Source: Gammaproteobacteria bacterium (GTDB lineage Bacteria; Pseudomonadota; Gammaproteobacteria; Steroidobacterales; Foliamicaceae). Taken from it: 64,000 nucleotides of DNA. The stretch covers positions 254,112-318,111 of the forward strand of contig VXYS01000003.1 of assembly GCA_009845905.1 (NCBI GenBank), written 5' to 3'. A program made the translations under genes and the position numbers. Positions 29,993-39,166 of this stretch are shown piece after piece. Every line of letters begins with the position of its first letter. The first letter of the stretch is position 1. The notes beneath the pieces are model-generated. The model saw only the letters and a list, made by a program, of their open reading frames with translations. It was not told the DNA's origin and searched no databases.

Positions 29993-31483
29993 ATGGCACT
30001 TCAGCGAACCCCACCGGCCCGCAGGACGCCGCAAGACGCAGGGCTTACCGCCGGTATCAGCGGCATGGCAATGGACCTGCCCCCGTACCGGGTCAGCCTT
30101 GAGGACTGGTGCCGGTGGACCGGCGCCTCCTGGGACAAGATCTCCGCCGTGGTCGGCCATGCCTTCCGGGTGCCCGGACCCGCGCAGAGCGTCTATACGA
30201 TGGCCGCAAATGCGGCGCTGAAGCTGCTGCGCCAGAATGATGTGGATCCGGCCCGGATCGGGCTGCTGGCGCTGGGGACCGAATCGAGCAACGACAACTC
30301 CGCAGGGTCCATCATCATCAAGGGCATGCTCGATCAGGCGCTGGTCGACCATGGATTGCCGCGCCTTTCGCAGCATTGCGAAGTTCCGGAAATCAAGCAC
30401 GCCTGCCTGGGCGGCGTCTACGCGCTGAAGAATGCCGTGCGCCACTGTTTGCTCGAGGATTCCGCGGCGATTGTGATCTGTTCCGACCTGGCCCTCTACG
30501 CGCGGGGCAGCTCCGGCGAGCCCACCCAGGGGGCCGGCGCCGTGGCGCTGCTGGTGGAGCGCAACCCGGCCCTTGCCAGCCTGGACCTGGGGCACGCGGG
30601 ACGCGCCTCGGACTACCGGATCTCCGATTTCCGCAAGCCGCTGATGGACGCGGACCGGCGGCCGCGCTCCAACCTTCATTACCCGGTGTTCAATGGTCGG
30701 TTCTCTACCTACTGCTACCTGGACCAGGTCCGCAACGCGCTGTCGCACCTGTACCAGCGCCGGGGCGTGTCGCCGGCGGAGTGGCTGCAGGGACTGCGGG
30801 CCGTTTTCTTTCACCGTCCGTACCGGCGCATGCCGCAAAGCGCCTTTGCGCTGGTGCGATTGTGCGCAGAGGCGCTGAGTCATGGCGACGGCTCCCGCCT
30901 GCTTCAACGGCTTTGCCCCGAATCCCGAATCGCGCTCGACGAAGCCCTCGGTGAAATGCGCGAGCGGCATGAATTGCCGGATCACGATGCGGCCGGGCAG
31001 AGCGCCTGGAACCCGTTTCCCAGGACTAACGAGCTGATGAAAGGACTGCGCGCGATGCCCGAGTTCGAGGAGCTGGTCTTGCATCCCCTCCGCTGGGGCG
31101 ATGACAGCATGATGCAACTGGGGAATATCTATTCGGGCGCATTGTTCGCCTGGCTGGCGGCAGGGCTTGAGGAAGCCGCGCAGGCCGGAGAGAACTGGGC
31201 GGGAGACGAGATCCTGCTGATCGGTTACGGCAGCGGAGACGCCGCCGAAGCGTTGCCCATGCGCGTATGCGAAGGCTGGAAGGAAGCGGCGGGGCGCATT
31301 CACTTCAACAGCGCCCTGGAGCCGGCCTACGACCTTGGCCGCAGTCAATATGAGGCATTGCACGCCGGGCTTGCGGTGGATGATCTGCCGCACCCGCCGG
31401 GTTTTCGCGTCGAGAGCATCGGAACGAAGACCGGCCAGGACTTTCAGGACGAGGGGATCGAGTACTACGCGTACTCGGCCTGA
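29993..31483 (+). CDS. hydroxymethylglutaryl-CoA synthase family protein
   Basis: The 496-residue protein keeps the HMG-CoA synthase active site: E97 in LGTESSND, C138 in EIKHACLGG, H274 in FHRPYRRMP, and the C-terminal GYGSGDAAEA loop. The enzyme condenses acetyl-CoA with acetoacetyl-CoA, the first committed step of the mevalonate pathway; some relatives act in polyketide beta-branching. No polyketide genes are nearby. It is longer than typical bacterial forms (about 390-420), partly through an N-terminal leader before GISGMAMDLPPYRV. ATG 29993 is used because a later start (30065) would cut the GISG strand. Confidence 0.82.
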   Translation: MALQRTPPARRTPQDAGLTAGISGMAMDLPPYRVSLEDWCRWTGASWDKISAVVGHAFRVPGPAQSVYTMAANAALKLLRQNDVDPARIGLLALGTESSNDNSAGSIIIKGMLDQALVDHGLPRLSQHCEVPEIKHACLGGVYALKNAVRHCLLEDSAAIVICSDLALYARGSSGEPTQGAGAVALLVERNPALASLDLGHAGRASDYRISDFRKPLMDADRRPRSNLHYPVFNGRFSTYCYLDQVRNALSHLYQRRGVSPAEWLQGLRAVFFHRPYRRMPQSAFALVRLCAEALSHGDGSRLLQRLCPESRIALDEALGEMRERHELPDHDAAGQSAWNPFPRTNELMKGLRAMPEFEELVLHPLRWGDDSMMQLGNIYSGALFAWLAAGLEEAAQAGENWAGDEILLIGYGSGDAAEALPMRVCEGWKEAAGRIHFNSALEPAYDLGRSQYEALHAGLAVDDLPHPPGFRVESIGTKTGQDFQDEGIEYYAYSA

Positions 31484-31551
31484 TCCGGTGCGCCCGGTTC
31501 AGCGCTTTGTATAGAATTGCGCGAACAGGTGCGTCCCGGGAGAAGAGATTA

Positions 31552-32142
31552 ATGTTGCGCCCTCGACCTGTCACGCTGGCGATGCTCGTGGCCATAGCGG
31601 TGGGCTTTCGGCTGCTGCCGTATCTGCTGCACACGCTCGGTGTTCCCATCGATCCGGAAAACACCGTTTATCCCTGGAATTTCTCGCCGATACTGCCGCT
31701 GTGCATTTTCGGCGCCGCCTGTTTCGCCAGGCGCAGCGTCGCCTACCTGGCGCCATTGGCGATCTACCTGGCAGGCGACCTGGGCATATGGGCGATTTCC
31801 GGGCGCGCCGACTGGGCTTTCTACGCCGATCAGCCGATAACCTACCTTTCCGTGCTCCTGGTCGTCAGCTGCGGTTTCATTGCCCGCTCACAGCGCTCCT
31901 GGGGGAGAATCGCCGTGGCCGGACTGGGTTCGGCCGTCCTTTTCTTCGTCGTATCTAATTTCGGCACCTGGGCGCTGGGCACGACTTACCCGAAGACCTG
32001 GGCCGGGCTGGTGGAATGTTACGTGATGGCAATTCCGTTCTTCCGCAATACCCTGATCAGCATGGCAGTTTTCCTGCCGCTGCTTTTCAGCCGTCTGGCC
32101 TTGCGCAGCCCCGCTCCGGTAGCGGCCGTCCGCATCGCATAA
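31552..32142 (+). CDS. multi-span membrane protein, DUF6580/ECF S-component-like
   Basis: The 196-residue protein has five or six hydrophobic segments (MLVAIAVGFRLLPYLL, ILPLCIFGAACFA, LAPLAIYLAGDLGIWAI, YLSVLLVVSCGF, VLFFVVSNFGTWALG, LISMAVFLPLLFS). VSNFGTWALG and the overall size resemble small integral membrane proteins such as DUF6580 and vitamin-uptake S components. It starts at ATG 31552 and is 12 bases before a BtuF-like gene, so it may be the membrane part of a corrinoid or other cofactor uptake route. No ATPase or T component is adjacent. Confidence 0.55.
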   Translation: MLRPRPVTLAMLVAIAVGFRLLPYLLHTLGVPIDPENTVYPWNFSPILPLCIFGAACFARRSVAYLAPLAIYLAGDLGIWAISGRADWAFYADQPITYLSVLLVVSCGFIARSQRSWGRIAVAGLGSAVLFFVVSNFGTWALGTTYPKTWAGLVECYVMAIPFFRNTLISMAVFLPLLFSRLALRSPAPVAAVRIA

Positions 32143-32154
32143 GCACGGAACCCG

Positions 32155-33081
32155 ATGGGCGAACAGCGGATCGTTTCGCTTATCGCCAGCGCCACCGAGA
32201 TCGTAGCCGCGCTGGGTTTCGAAAAGCAGCTGGTCGGCCGCTCTCATGAGTGCGATTTTCCGCCGGCCATTGCCCGCATTCCGGTCTGTTCCGCATCGAA
32301 GATAGACACACAGGCGTCAAGCCGGCGTATCGACGCTCAGGTAAAGGCGCTGGTTGACCAGGCGCTGTCGGTCTACCGGGTGGATGCCGAACTCCTGGAC
32401 CGCCTGGCGCCCGACCTGATCATCACGCAGTCGCAGTGCGAAGTCTGCGCCGTCAGCCTGGCCGACGTGCAGCAGGCGGTGGGCGAACTGGTGTCCTCCA
32501 GGCCGGAGGTCGTTTCGCTGGAACCGATGGACCTGGATGATGTGTGGAAGGACATCCGCCGGGTGGCCGGAGCGCTGGAGGCCGCAGGGAGCGGAGAGGA
32601 GTTGGTGGCCGGCCTGACCAGGAGACTGGGTGACCTCGCCAGGCGGACAAAGCGGCTTGCGGAGCAGCCGAGCATTGCCTGCATCGAGTGGATCGACCCG
32701 CTAATGTTCGCAGCCAACTGGGTGCCTTCCCTGGTGGAAATCGCGGGCGGCCGGATCATGATGGGAGAAGCCGGCCGGCATTCCGGATACTTCGATTTCG
32801 ATGAACTGGCTTCCCGCGACCCCGATGTCGTAGCCGTAATGCCCTGCGGTTTCGATATCGCGCAGTCGATGAAGGAGATGCCGGCGCTCACCGGCCGTCC
32901 CCAATGGTCCCGGCTTTCAGCGGTGCGAAACGGGCGGGTGTTCGTCACCGACGGGAACCAGTATTTCAATCGTCCGGGGCCGCGGCTGGTCGAGTCGGCG
33001 GAAATCCTGGCTGAACTCCTGCACCCCGAAACCTTTGATTTCGGTCACGAAGGGACCGGCTGGGTACGCTGGTCCGATTAG
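32155..33081 (+). CDS. BtuF-like substrate-binding protein lacking a signal peptide
   Basis: The 308-residue protein has the two-lobed periplasmic-binding fold of the BtuF/FecB group: RIVSLIASATEIVAALGF, GRSHECDFP, LAPDLIITQSQCEVCAVS, SIACIEWIDPLMFAANWVPSLVEIAGG, DPDVVAVMPCGFD and VFVTDGNQYFNRPGPRLVESAEIL. BtuF binds cobalamin in the periplasm, but this protein begins directly with the first strand (MGEQRIVSLIAS) and has no signal peptide, so it may stay in the cytoplasm. It follows the DUF6580-like gene by 12 bases. The ligand is inferred only from family resemblance. Confidence 0.72.
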   Translation: MGEQRIVSLIASATEIVAALGFEKQLVGRSHECDFPPAIARIPVCSASKIDTQASSRRIDAQVKALVDQALSVYRVDAELLDRLAPDLIITQSQCEVCAVSLADVQQAVGELVSSRPEVVSLEPMDLDDVWKDIRRVAGALEAAGSGEELVAGLTRRLGDLARRTKRLAEQPSIACIEWIDPLMFAANWVPSLVEIAGGRIMMGEAGRHSGYFDFDELASRDPDVVAVMPCGFDIAQSMKEMPALTGRPQWSRLSAVRNGRVFVTDGNQYFNRPGPRLVESAEILAELLHPETFDFGHEGTGWVRWSD

Positions 33082-33087
33082 ACAGTC

Positions 33088-33104
33088 CGGCGGCAGCACC
33101 GCCG
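33088..33104. terminator. possible bidirectional terminator hairpin
   Basis: CGGCGG, a five-base loop CAGCA and CCGCCG form a short perfect stem in the 36-base gap between the converging BtuF-like and FKBP genes. There is no T-run, so efficient intrinsic termination is doubtful. Confidence 0.3.
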
Positions 33105-33117
33105 CTCGCGCGAAGTT

Positions 33118-33651
33118 CTAACCCGCGGAACGAACGCCCAGGAGTTCGATTTCGAAGATCAGGGTGGCGCCGGGACCGATCAGGCCTCCGGCTCCGCGGT
33201 CGCCGTAGGCAAGTTCCGGCGGGATGTAAAGCATCCACTTGTCGCCGACCCGCATGAGCTGCAGGGCTTCCACCCAGCCCGCGATCAAACGGTTGGCCGG
33301 GAACTCCGCCGGCTGTCCGCGCTGCACGGAACTGTCGAATACGGTCCCGTCAATCAGCGTGCCGGTGTAATGCACCGTTACCAGGTCGGCAGGAGCGGGA
33401 CTCGCCCCATCACCGGAAACCAGCACTTCGTACTGGAGGCCGGAGTCGGTCGTGATTACTTCCTCGCGGGCGCCGTTGCGCTCCAGAAAGGCTTGGCCCG
33501 TGTCGGTCATGACAACATTCTCCTCGCTCCGCGGAGCAGTTTGGGGCGTTTGCACCTCTTCCGGCGCCTCCCGCGGCGCCTCGCAGCCCCAGAAAAGGAG
33601 CAGGCCGGACAGGCACATGCTGTGCGCCAATGGCGCCGATATTCGATTCAT
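33118..33651 (-). CDS. FKBP-type peptidyl-prolyl isomerase, probable lipoprotein
   Basis: The 177-residue protein has a signal segment ending LLLFWGC (cysteine 23, a slightly unusual lipobox), a linker rich in E, P and Q, and one FKBP domain at about 70-173: VTVHYTGTLIDGTVFDSS, AGWVEALQLMRVGDKWMLYIPPELAYGDRGAGGLIGPGATLIFEIELL. All usual FKBP active-site residues (Y, D, W, Y) are present, so it should catalyse proline isomerisation on exported proteins. It is divergent from the TonB receptor gene over a 136-base gap in which I see no clear site. Confidence 0.92.
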   Translation of the reverse strand: MNRISAPLAHSMCLSGLLLFWGCEAPREAPEEVQTPQTAPRSEENVVMTDTGQAFLERNGAREEVITTDSGLQYEVLVSGDGASPAPADLVTVHYTGTLIDGTVFDSSVQRGQPAEFPANRLIAGWVEALQLMRVGDKWMLYIPPELAYGDRGAGGLIGPGATLIFEIELLGVRSAG

Positions 33652-33787
33652 ATGAGGTCTTACGTGCTGGCTTGGGAGAAAAGGTACGGCATTTCACGGC
33701 TTATCTGCCGGCGGCGCTCATCATACGTGCATTAGACTTTGAACGAAACTCGGCACTTTCCGGCACCGTCTGGAACCGTGGGGGAAC

Positions 33788-36784
33788 ATGAATTGGTGGA
33801 AGCGAACAGCGGGACTTGCCGCGACAGCCGTATTGCATTCGCTGGCCGCACAACTGCCGGCCGTCGCTCAGGAAACCGAGGAAGCATCCGGGGCAATCGA
33901 GGAAATCGTCGTGGTCGGCACGGCGATCCGCGGCACACCCATCGACGCGCCGCACGCGGTGAGCGTGGTTGACCGCGAAGCCCTGGAGCAGCAGGGCGCC
34001 CCGCTGATGGTCGACCTGTTCAAGCACCTGGGCGCAAGCAACGGCGTCGTGGGCGAGCGTTCGGGCTGGTACAACACCAGCCTGCCGGCAGCGGTCCTTG
34101 AGAGCGTTTCCAACGTCAACCTGCGCGGCCTTGGCGCATCGCGGTCACTGGTGCTGTTCAACGGGAGCCGACAGACCTATCTGCCCGCGCGGCTGATCGG
34201 CGGGCGCTTCGTGGACCTGGGCGTTCTCCCGGCCATCGCCATCCGACGCATCGAAGTACTGAAGGAAGGCGCCAGCGCCATCTACGGCTCGGACGCCGTG
34301 GGCGGCATCGCCAACTTCGTTACGCGGGGCGAATTCGAGGGACTGGAAGTCATCGCTTCCTACGACGGCTACGACAGCGCCAGCGACCAGATGGCGGGAG
34401 TAATCTGGGGCGCCTCCGTGGGCGAGTCCAATTTCGTCATTTCCGTCGAGCATGAGCGACGGGGCGAACTGGAAGCGGAGGACCGCGACTGGGCGCTGCG
34501 TCCGCTGGTGGACCCCTGGAGGGCCGGCTGGTCCAGCGTCGGCAATCCCGGTTATTTCTGGTTCCCCGAGGGAATCGATACCGCGACCACCCCCAGGGAA
34601 CAGGTCATCGATACGCTCAAGGCGGTTCAATGGAGCGGCAAGACCGATCCCATGTGCAACGAACTGAATGGTTACCCGGAAAATCCGGCCGTCGATCCGT
34701 ATTACTGCATTTTCAATTACCAGCCGTTCGACAACCTGATCGAGGAACTGACGTTCACGAGGGTTTTTGCCGAATTGAACGGTCCCCTGGGAACGAATGC
34801 CGACTACCACGTCGAAGCACTGTGGTCGGACGCGGCCATGCCGCAGTGGCAGACCCAGCCTTCGCATCCCCCGTTCCCCCTGCTGCATCGCGGCGTAATG
34901 GAAATCGCTCCCGGCCATCCCAACCGGGTAGCCTTCTGCGCCAACGAGGAATTCAGCCGGGAGTTTCGCGCCGAGTGCATGGGCAATGAAAACTGGTACT
35001 GGCGGGGTCGGCCTTTCGGTAACGGCGATCCGGCGCGAACAGACCGGCGCGATACGAGCACCTGGCGCCTGGCGGGAAACATCGAGGGCTCGTTCGCCGG
35101 TCCTGGCGGCCGGGAGACCTTCTACGACCTGGGACTTTCCTGGTCCGGCAGCCGGGGGAATGTCTCCATACCCGCGATTCTCACCGAGCGCCTGTTTCTG
35201 GCGTTTCGCGGCTACGGCGGCCCGGACTGCGGCGTCGGAGTCGTGCCGGACACAACGCTTGGCCCCGGCATGCGGGTGGAGGACACGGAAAGAGCGCCCG
35301 GCGCCGGCGGCTGCCAGTACTACAACCCGTTCAGCAGCGCGAGCCAGTTTTCCGCCTTGCCCGGGGCGCCGTTCTACGACACGCCCAACCCGCACTACGA
35401 TCCCGCCCAGGCAAACTCCCCCGAACTGTTTGCATGGATGAACAGCGTTTCCGATCTGCACAGCGAGACCACGATGCTGGTTGCCGACGCGACCGTCAGC
35501 GGAAACTGGATGAGCGACGTGCTGGGATACGCCGCGGGCTACCAGTTCCGGCGGTTCAATGCGCAGGGCAACCCCAATCCGCACGGAAACCTGAGCATCA
35601 ATCCCTGCGCAGTGCTGGGTGACAGGAGTTGCCTGACCGGCAATTTCGGCCCGTTCACCTTCATCAACGCCTACAACCCGTACGACGAAGACCAGACCGT
35701 GCATCGCGTATTCGCCGAACTCGCGATCAACATCAGCGACCGCCTGGACGCCCAGGTCGCGGCGAACTACGAGCGGTACGACGAGGCCGACAGCATCGAT
35801 CCGAAACTCGCGGTGCGCTGGCGACTGAGCGACACCGTGACCTTGCGGGGGTCGGTCCAGACCACGTTCCGGACGCCCTCGGTGGACGACCTTCTCCAGG
35901 AGGTGCCGCTTACCGTCACGAATTACATCAGCCAGGTCGGCGCCTGGATACCGGTGGACATCTACGGCGACCCCTCACTTGAGCCCGAAAGCGCATTTAC
36001 CTGGAACCTGGGGTTCATTTTCTTGCTCGACTCCGGGATCGAGATGACCCTGGATTACTGGAACTACGACTTCAAGGACGTCATCGGCAGCCTTCCGCAT
36101 GACACGATCGACGAACTGTACGCGGACCCGGCTACTGCCCACCAGGTGCTGCACTACATTTACTGCGCCGACGGCAGGGCGGACACCCTGTCGCAACCCT
36201 GCGGCTCCAGATCCATTACGCGCGTGGAAGTGCCACTCGTCAACTGGCCCGGCGTCGAGACGTCGGGCATCGACTGGGAAGTCCGCAGCTCCTTCGATGT
36301 CGGACCCGGGGTGCTGGATACCGGATTTAACGGAACCTATACGCTGGATTACGACATTCGCGCGCTGTACCTGAACGAGTTCCTGATCCAGGACTTCGTC
36401 GCCGCGGCGGGCAAGCTGAACTTCGGCAATCCGCTGACGGTTCCCATTCCCGACTGGAAGGGCCAGGCGTACGCCGCCTACCACTGGAACGACTACAGCG
36501 TTTCCGCATACCTGAACCACGTGTCTTCCTACAAGGACGATGGCGCGCACGACGGCTTTGGCGGCGTGCCGGTCGAGAGTTTCACGGTGGACGGCTTCAC
36601 GACCCTGGACCTGAGCTTCCAGTGGCGCCTGCCGCGCTACGGGTTGAACCTGACGCTGTCAGCCTTGAATCTCGCCGACGAAGATCCGCCCTTCGCCAAC
36701 GTGGAGCACGCCTACGACGGCATGACCCATAACCCGAAGGGCCGGCGCCTGAAGCTGATTCTTCGCTACACTCCCGGCGCCTGA
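33788..36784 (+). CDS. TonB-dependent outer membrane receptor
   Basis: The 998-residue protein has a signal peptide (about 1-29, ending PAVAQ), a TonB-box-like segment (EEIVVVGTAI), a plug domain (APHAVSVVDREALEQQG to about 175, with IEVLKEGASAIYGSDAVGGIANFVTRGEF) and a 22-strand barrel. Large loops with cysteines (about 290-420 and 440-560) suggest a bulky ligand. The C-terminus ends RLKLILRYTPGA rather than an aromatic residue, which is atypical. The ligand is unknown. A palindromic element follows the stop. Confidence 0.92.
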   Translation: MNWWKRTAGLAATAVLHSLAAQLPAVAQETEEASGAIEEIVVVGTAIRGTPIDAPHAVSVVDREALEQQGAPLMVDLFKHLGASNGVVGERSGWYNTSLPAAVLESVSNVNLRGLGASRSLVLFNGSRQTYLPARLIGGRFVDLGVLPAIAIRRIEVLKEGASAIYGSDAVGGIANFVTRGEFEGLEVIASYDGYDSASDQMAGVIWGASVGESNFVISVEHERRGELEAEDRDWALRPLVDPWRAGWSSVGNPGYFWFPEGIDTATTPREQVIDTLKAVQWSGKTDPMCNELNGYPENPAVDPYYCIFNYQPFDNLIEELTFTRVFAELNGPLGTNADYHVEALWSDAAMPQWQTQPSHPPFPLLHRGVMEIAPGHPNRVAFCANEEFSREFRAECMGNENWYWRGRPFGNGDPARTDRRDTSTWRLAGNIEGSFAGPGGRETFYDLGLSWSGSRGNVSIPAILTERLFLAFRGYGGPDCGVGVVPDTTLGPGMRVEDTERAPGAGGCQYYNPFSSASQFSALPGAPFYDTPNPHYDPAQANSPELFAWMNSVSDLHSETTMLVADATVSGNWMSDVLGYAAGYQFRRFNAQGNPNPHGNLSINPCAVLGDRSCLTGNFGPFTFINAYNPYDEDQTVHRVFAELAINISDRLDAQVAANYERYDEADSIDPKLAVRWRLSDTVTLRGSVQTTFRTPSVDDLLQEVPLTVTNYISQVGAWIPVDIYGDPSLEPESAFTWNLGFIFLLDSGIEMTLDYWNYDFKDVIGSLPHDTIDELYADPATAHQVLHYIYCADGRADTLSQPCGSRSITRVEVPLVNWPGVETSGIDWEVRSSFDVGPGVLDTGFNGTYTLDYDIRALYLNEFLIQDFVAAAGKLNFGNPLTVPIPDWKGQAYAAYHWNDYSVSAYLNHVSSYKDDGAHDGFGGVPVESFTVDGFTTLDLSFQWRLPRYGLNLTLSALNLADEDPPFANVEHAYDGMTHNPKGRRLKLILRYTPGA

Positions 36785-36852
36785 CCGGGAGGGAAGGCGT
36801 CCCGCCTTCCCGGAGAGCGGGACGCCGTGGGGGACATGCCCCCACTCCCAGG
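36784..36852. repeat. dispersed palindromic element, family 1 (copy 2)
   Basis: It lies between the converging TonB-receptor and feo genes. It has three overlapping foldbacks: GGGAAGGC/GCCTTCCC around the loop GTCCC; GGCGTCCCGC (36796-36805) with GCGGGACGCC (36817-36826), a perfect 10-bp stem; and GTGGGGG/CCCCCAC (36827-36845) around ACATG. The copy starts right at the TonB-receptor stop and ends at the stop of the small ORF on the other strand. It may double as a terminator. Confidence 0.7.
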
Positions 36853-37002
36853 CTAGCGCCGTCGGCCGATCTCGTCCGGCGAAACGCTGGCTTCCCCGGC
36901 TGCCTTCCTGCGCCGTCGGGCGCGTATCCTCCGAAAAATGAAGGCGCCTGCGATCAGCGCCACGATCAACAGCGCCAACGCTTCCTGAAGGCCCACGTTC
37001 AC
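36853..37002 (-). CDS. small single-span membrane protein after feoB
   Basis: A 49-residue ORF starts with GTG at 37002 overlapping the feoB stop in GTGA. It encodes one membrane span (EALALLIVALIAGAFIFRRI) followed by RARRRRKAAGE and a polar tail. It has the place and size of FeoB-associated small membrane proteins but no cysteine cluster and no FeoC winged-helix. The tight overlap and the clean span-plus-arginine topology support it as a real gene. Confidence 0.6.
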   Translation of the reverse strand: MNVGLQEALALLIVALIAGAFIFRRIRARRRRKAAGEASVSPDEIGRRR

Positions 37003-39158
37003 GCCGCCAACTGGTAGGTGAGCATGCCGGCCAACCAGGCAAATCCGGACATGTAAATCCAGGCTCCCGCGGCCCATCGCCAACTGTTCGTTTCCCGGCC
37101 TATGACCGCGACGGTCGACACGCATTGCAGGGCAAAGGCATAGAAGACCAGGAGTCCCAGGGCCATGGCCAGGGTAAACACGGGCCGCCCGTCCGGCCAT
37201 CGTGAGGCCCGCAATCGCTCCCTCAGACCAACGCCGTCTTCAGCCTCGGAGCCGAGCGCATAGACCGTTCCCATCACGCCGATCACGACCTCGCGCGCCG
37301 GGAAACCCGCGACCACGGAGGCTGATACCCGCCAGTCCCATCCCAGCGGCCTGAAGACCGGTTCGATGGTCTTGCCTATGCGTCCCAACAGGCTGTATTC
37401 CAGTTGGGCCGCGCGCTCTTCCGCTTCGAGACGGCGAAGCCTGGATTGCAGGTCAGCGGGCTCTTGCGTCAGCGCGGCAACTTCCGCGCGCCGGTCTTCG
37501 AAATCGTTCGCAATCAGGTCAGAACGCGGGAAGTATCCTAGCGCCCAGATCATTACGCAGGCTGCGGCAATAACGGTTCCCGCGCGGGTCAGAAACACCC
37601 GTACCTTTGCCGTCAGCTTGAGCGCGAGAACTCGTGAGTTCGGCCACCGAAACGGCGGCATTTCCATGAAAAACGAAGCACCCGCGCCACGCAAGGCTAT
37701 GCGCCGAGTAAGAAGCGCGCTCACGGCCCCGCCGGCGATTCCCAGCAGGTACAGCCCCAGCAGGATCAGACCGTGGAGATTGATCCATCCGTTCAGGTAG
37801 TAGGCGGGCGGCACGAAGCCGGATATGAGCAGCGCGTAGACGGGCAGGCGTGCCGAACAGGTCATCAGGGGAATCGCCACGATGGTGGCGAGCCGCGCAC
37901 GGCGATCTCCTACCACCCTTGTGGCCATGATGGCAGGCACCGCGCAGGCAAACCCCGATAGCAGGGGAATAAACGATTGTCCCGACAGCCCGCAGATTCT
38001 CAGCAGCCGGTCCATCAGAAACGAAGCCCGCGCCATGTAGCCGCAGTCTTCGAGGAACAGGACCAGAGCAAAAAGGAACACGATTTGCGGAACGAAGACG
38101 ACGACCGCGCCCACGCCGGACCACAAGCCGTCGATCAGCAGGCTGGAGAGTGCTCCGGCCGGCAGCGTCGCGAGGGCCAGGGCGCCTGCCTGTTCGAAGA
38201 AAGCGCTGATTGCGTCCATCAGTGGCGTGGCCCATGCGAACACGGCCTGAAACACCGCGCTCATCACGGCAAGAAACACGATGGGACCGGATACGGGATG
38301 GCTTACCAGGCGCTCCAGCCGGCCAATCCGAGCCAAACCCGCCGGGGAGCCGGTCGCTCCGGCCCGTGCCAGCCACCGGTCCACTTCGCGGTAGCGGCGG
38401 CGCGCTTCGCGGCTTTGCAGGCTTGCGTCGCCGATTTGCGTGCGCAGGCGCCGCCGGGTGGTTTCAAGAAGGCGCCTGGCCTTTTGGCCGCCGGCCACGA
38501 TCAGACGCCGTTCGAACTCGCCCCCGGTGTCGATGATGGCGCGTTCCAGGCACGGAGCTTCAGGCGCCGGCGCATCCAGGTCTGCCCGCATTCGCGCGGC
38601 TGCCTCCCGCACCTCGGGCATGACAGGAACCGTCGTGGCGTGCGTTCCGGCAAGCAGGCGTTCAAGGACTGAACGAAGTCCCTGAATTCCCTTTCCACGG
38701 TTGGCCGTGATCGGGGCGACCGGGGCGGAAAGCTGCCGCGCGAGGGCCATGGGGTCCAGCACTTCCCCCTGGCGCTCGGCCACGTCCTGCATGTTCAGCG
38801 CGACCGCTACCGGCAGCTCAAGCTCCCGGGCCTGGGAAAAGAGATACAGGCTTCTCCGCAGGTTGGTGGCGTCGGCCACGAGCAGCAGGGCATCCGGCCT
38901 CGGGATTCCCTCGGCCATTCCAAGAACGACGTCCAGCGTGATTCCGGATTCCGGTCCGTCGGCGGCCAGGGAGTAGGTGCCCGGAAGGTCCACCAGTTCC
39001 ACGTCGCTCTTTTCCAGGTGCGCGGTGCCGGTGATCTTCTCTACCGTTACTCCGGGGTAGTTTCCGGTCCGTTGCCTGAGACCGGTAAGGCGGTTGAAGA
39101 CGGTGCTCTTGCCGGTGTTGGGGCAACCCAGGACCGCGATCAACGGGCGGCGGGGCAT
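36999..39158 (-). CDS. feoB: ferrous iron transporter FeoB
   Basis: The 719-residue protein has an N-terminal G domain (GCPNTGKSTVFNRLTGLRQRTGNYPGVTVE, DLPGTYSLA, ALNMQD), a helical linker, and C-terminal membrane Gate domains (VFVPQIVFLFALVLFLEDCGYMARASFLMDRLLRICGLSGQSFIPLLSGFACAVPAIMATR contains the first Gate motif with its CGY and FACAVPA Cys sites). It moves Fe(II) across the inner membrane. feoA lies 8 bases upstream on the same strand. A Fur-like box precedes feoA, so iron repression is likely. Confidence 0.96.
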   Translation of the reverse strand: MPRRPLIAVLGCPNTGKSTVFNRLTGLRQRTGNYPGVTVEKITGTAHLEKSDVELVDLPGTYSLAADGPESGITLDVVLGMAEGIPRPDALLLVADATNLRRSLYLFSQARELELPVAVALNMQDVAERQGEVLDPMALARQLSAPVAPITANRGKGIQGLRSVLERLLAGTHATTVPVMPEVREAAARMRADLDAPAPEAPCLERAIIDTGGEFERRLIVAGGQKARRLLETTRRRLRTQIGDASLQSREARRRYREVDRWLARAGATGSPAGLARIGRLERLVSHPVSGPIVFLAVMSAVFQAVFAWATPLMDAISAFFEQAGALALATLPAGALSSLLIDGLWSGVGAVVVFVPQIVFLFALVLFLEDCGYMARASFLMDRLLRICGLSGQSFIPLLSGFACAVPAIMATRVVGDRRARLATIVAIPLMTCSARLPVYALLISGFVPPAYYLNGWINLHGLILLGLYLLGIAGGAVSALLTRRIALRGAGASFFMEMPPFRWPNSRVLALKLTAKVRVFLTRAGTVIAAACVMIWALGYFPRSDLIANDFEDRRAEVAALTQEPADLQSRLRRLEAEERAAQLEYSLLGRIGKTIEPVFRPLGWDWRVSASVVAGFPAREVVIGVMGTVYALGSEAEDGVGLRERLRASRWPDGRPVFTLAMALGLLVFYAFALQCVSTVAVIGRETNSWRWAAGAWIYMSGFAWLAGMLTYQLAA

Positions 39159-39166
39159 GACGGGAC

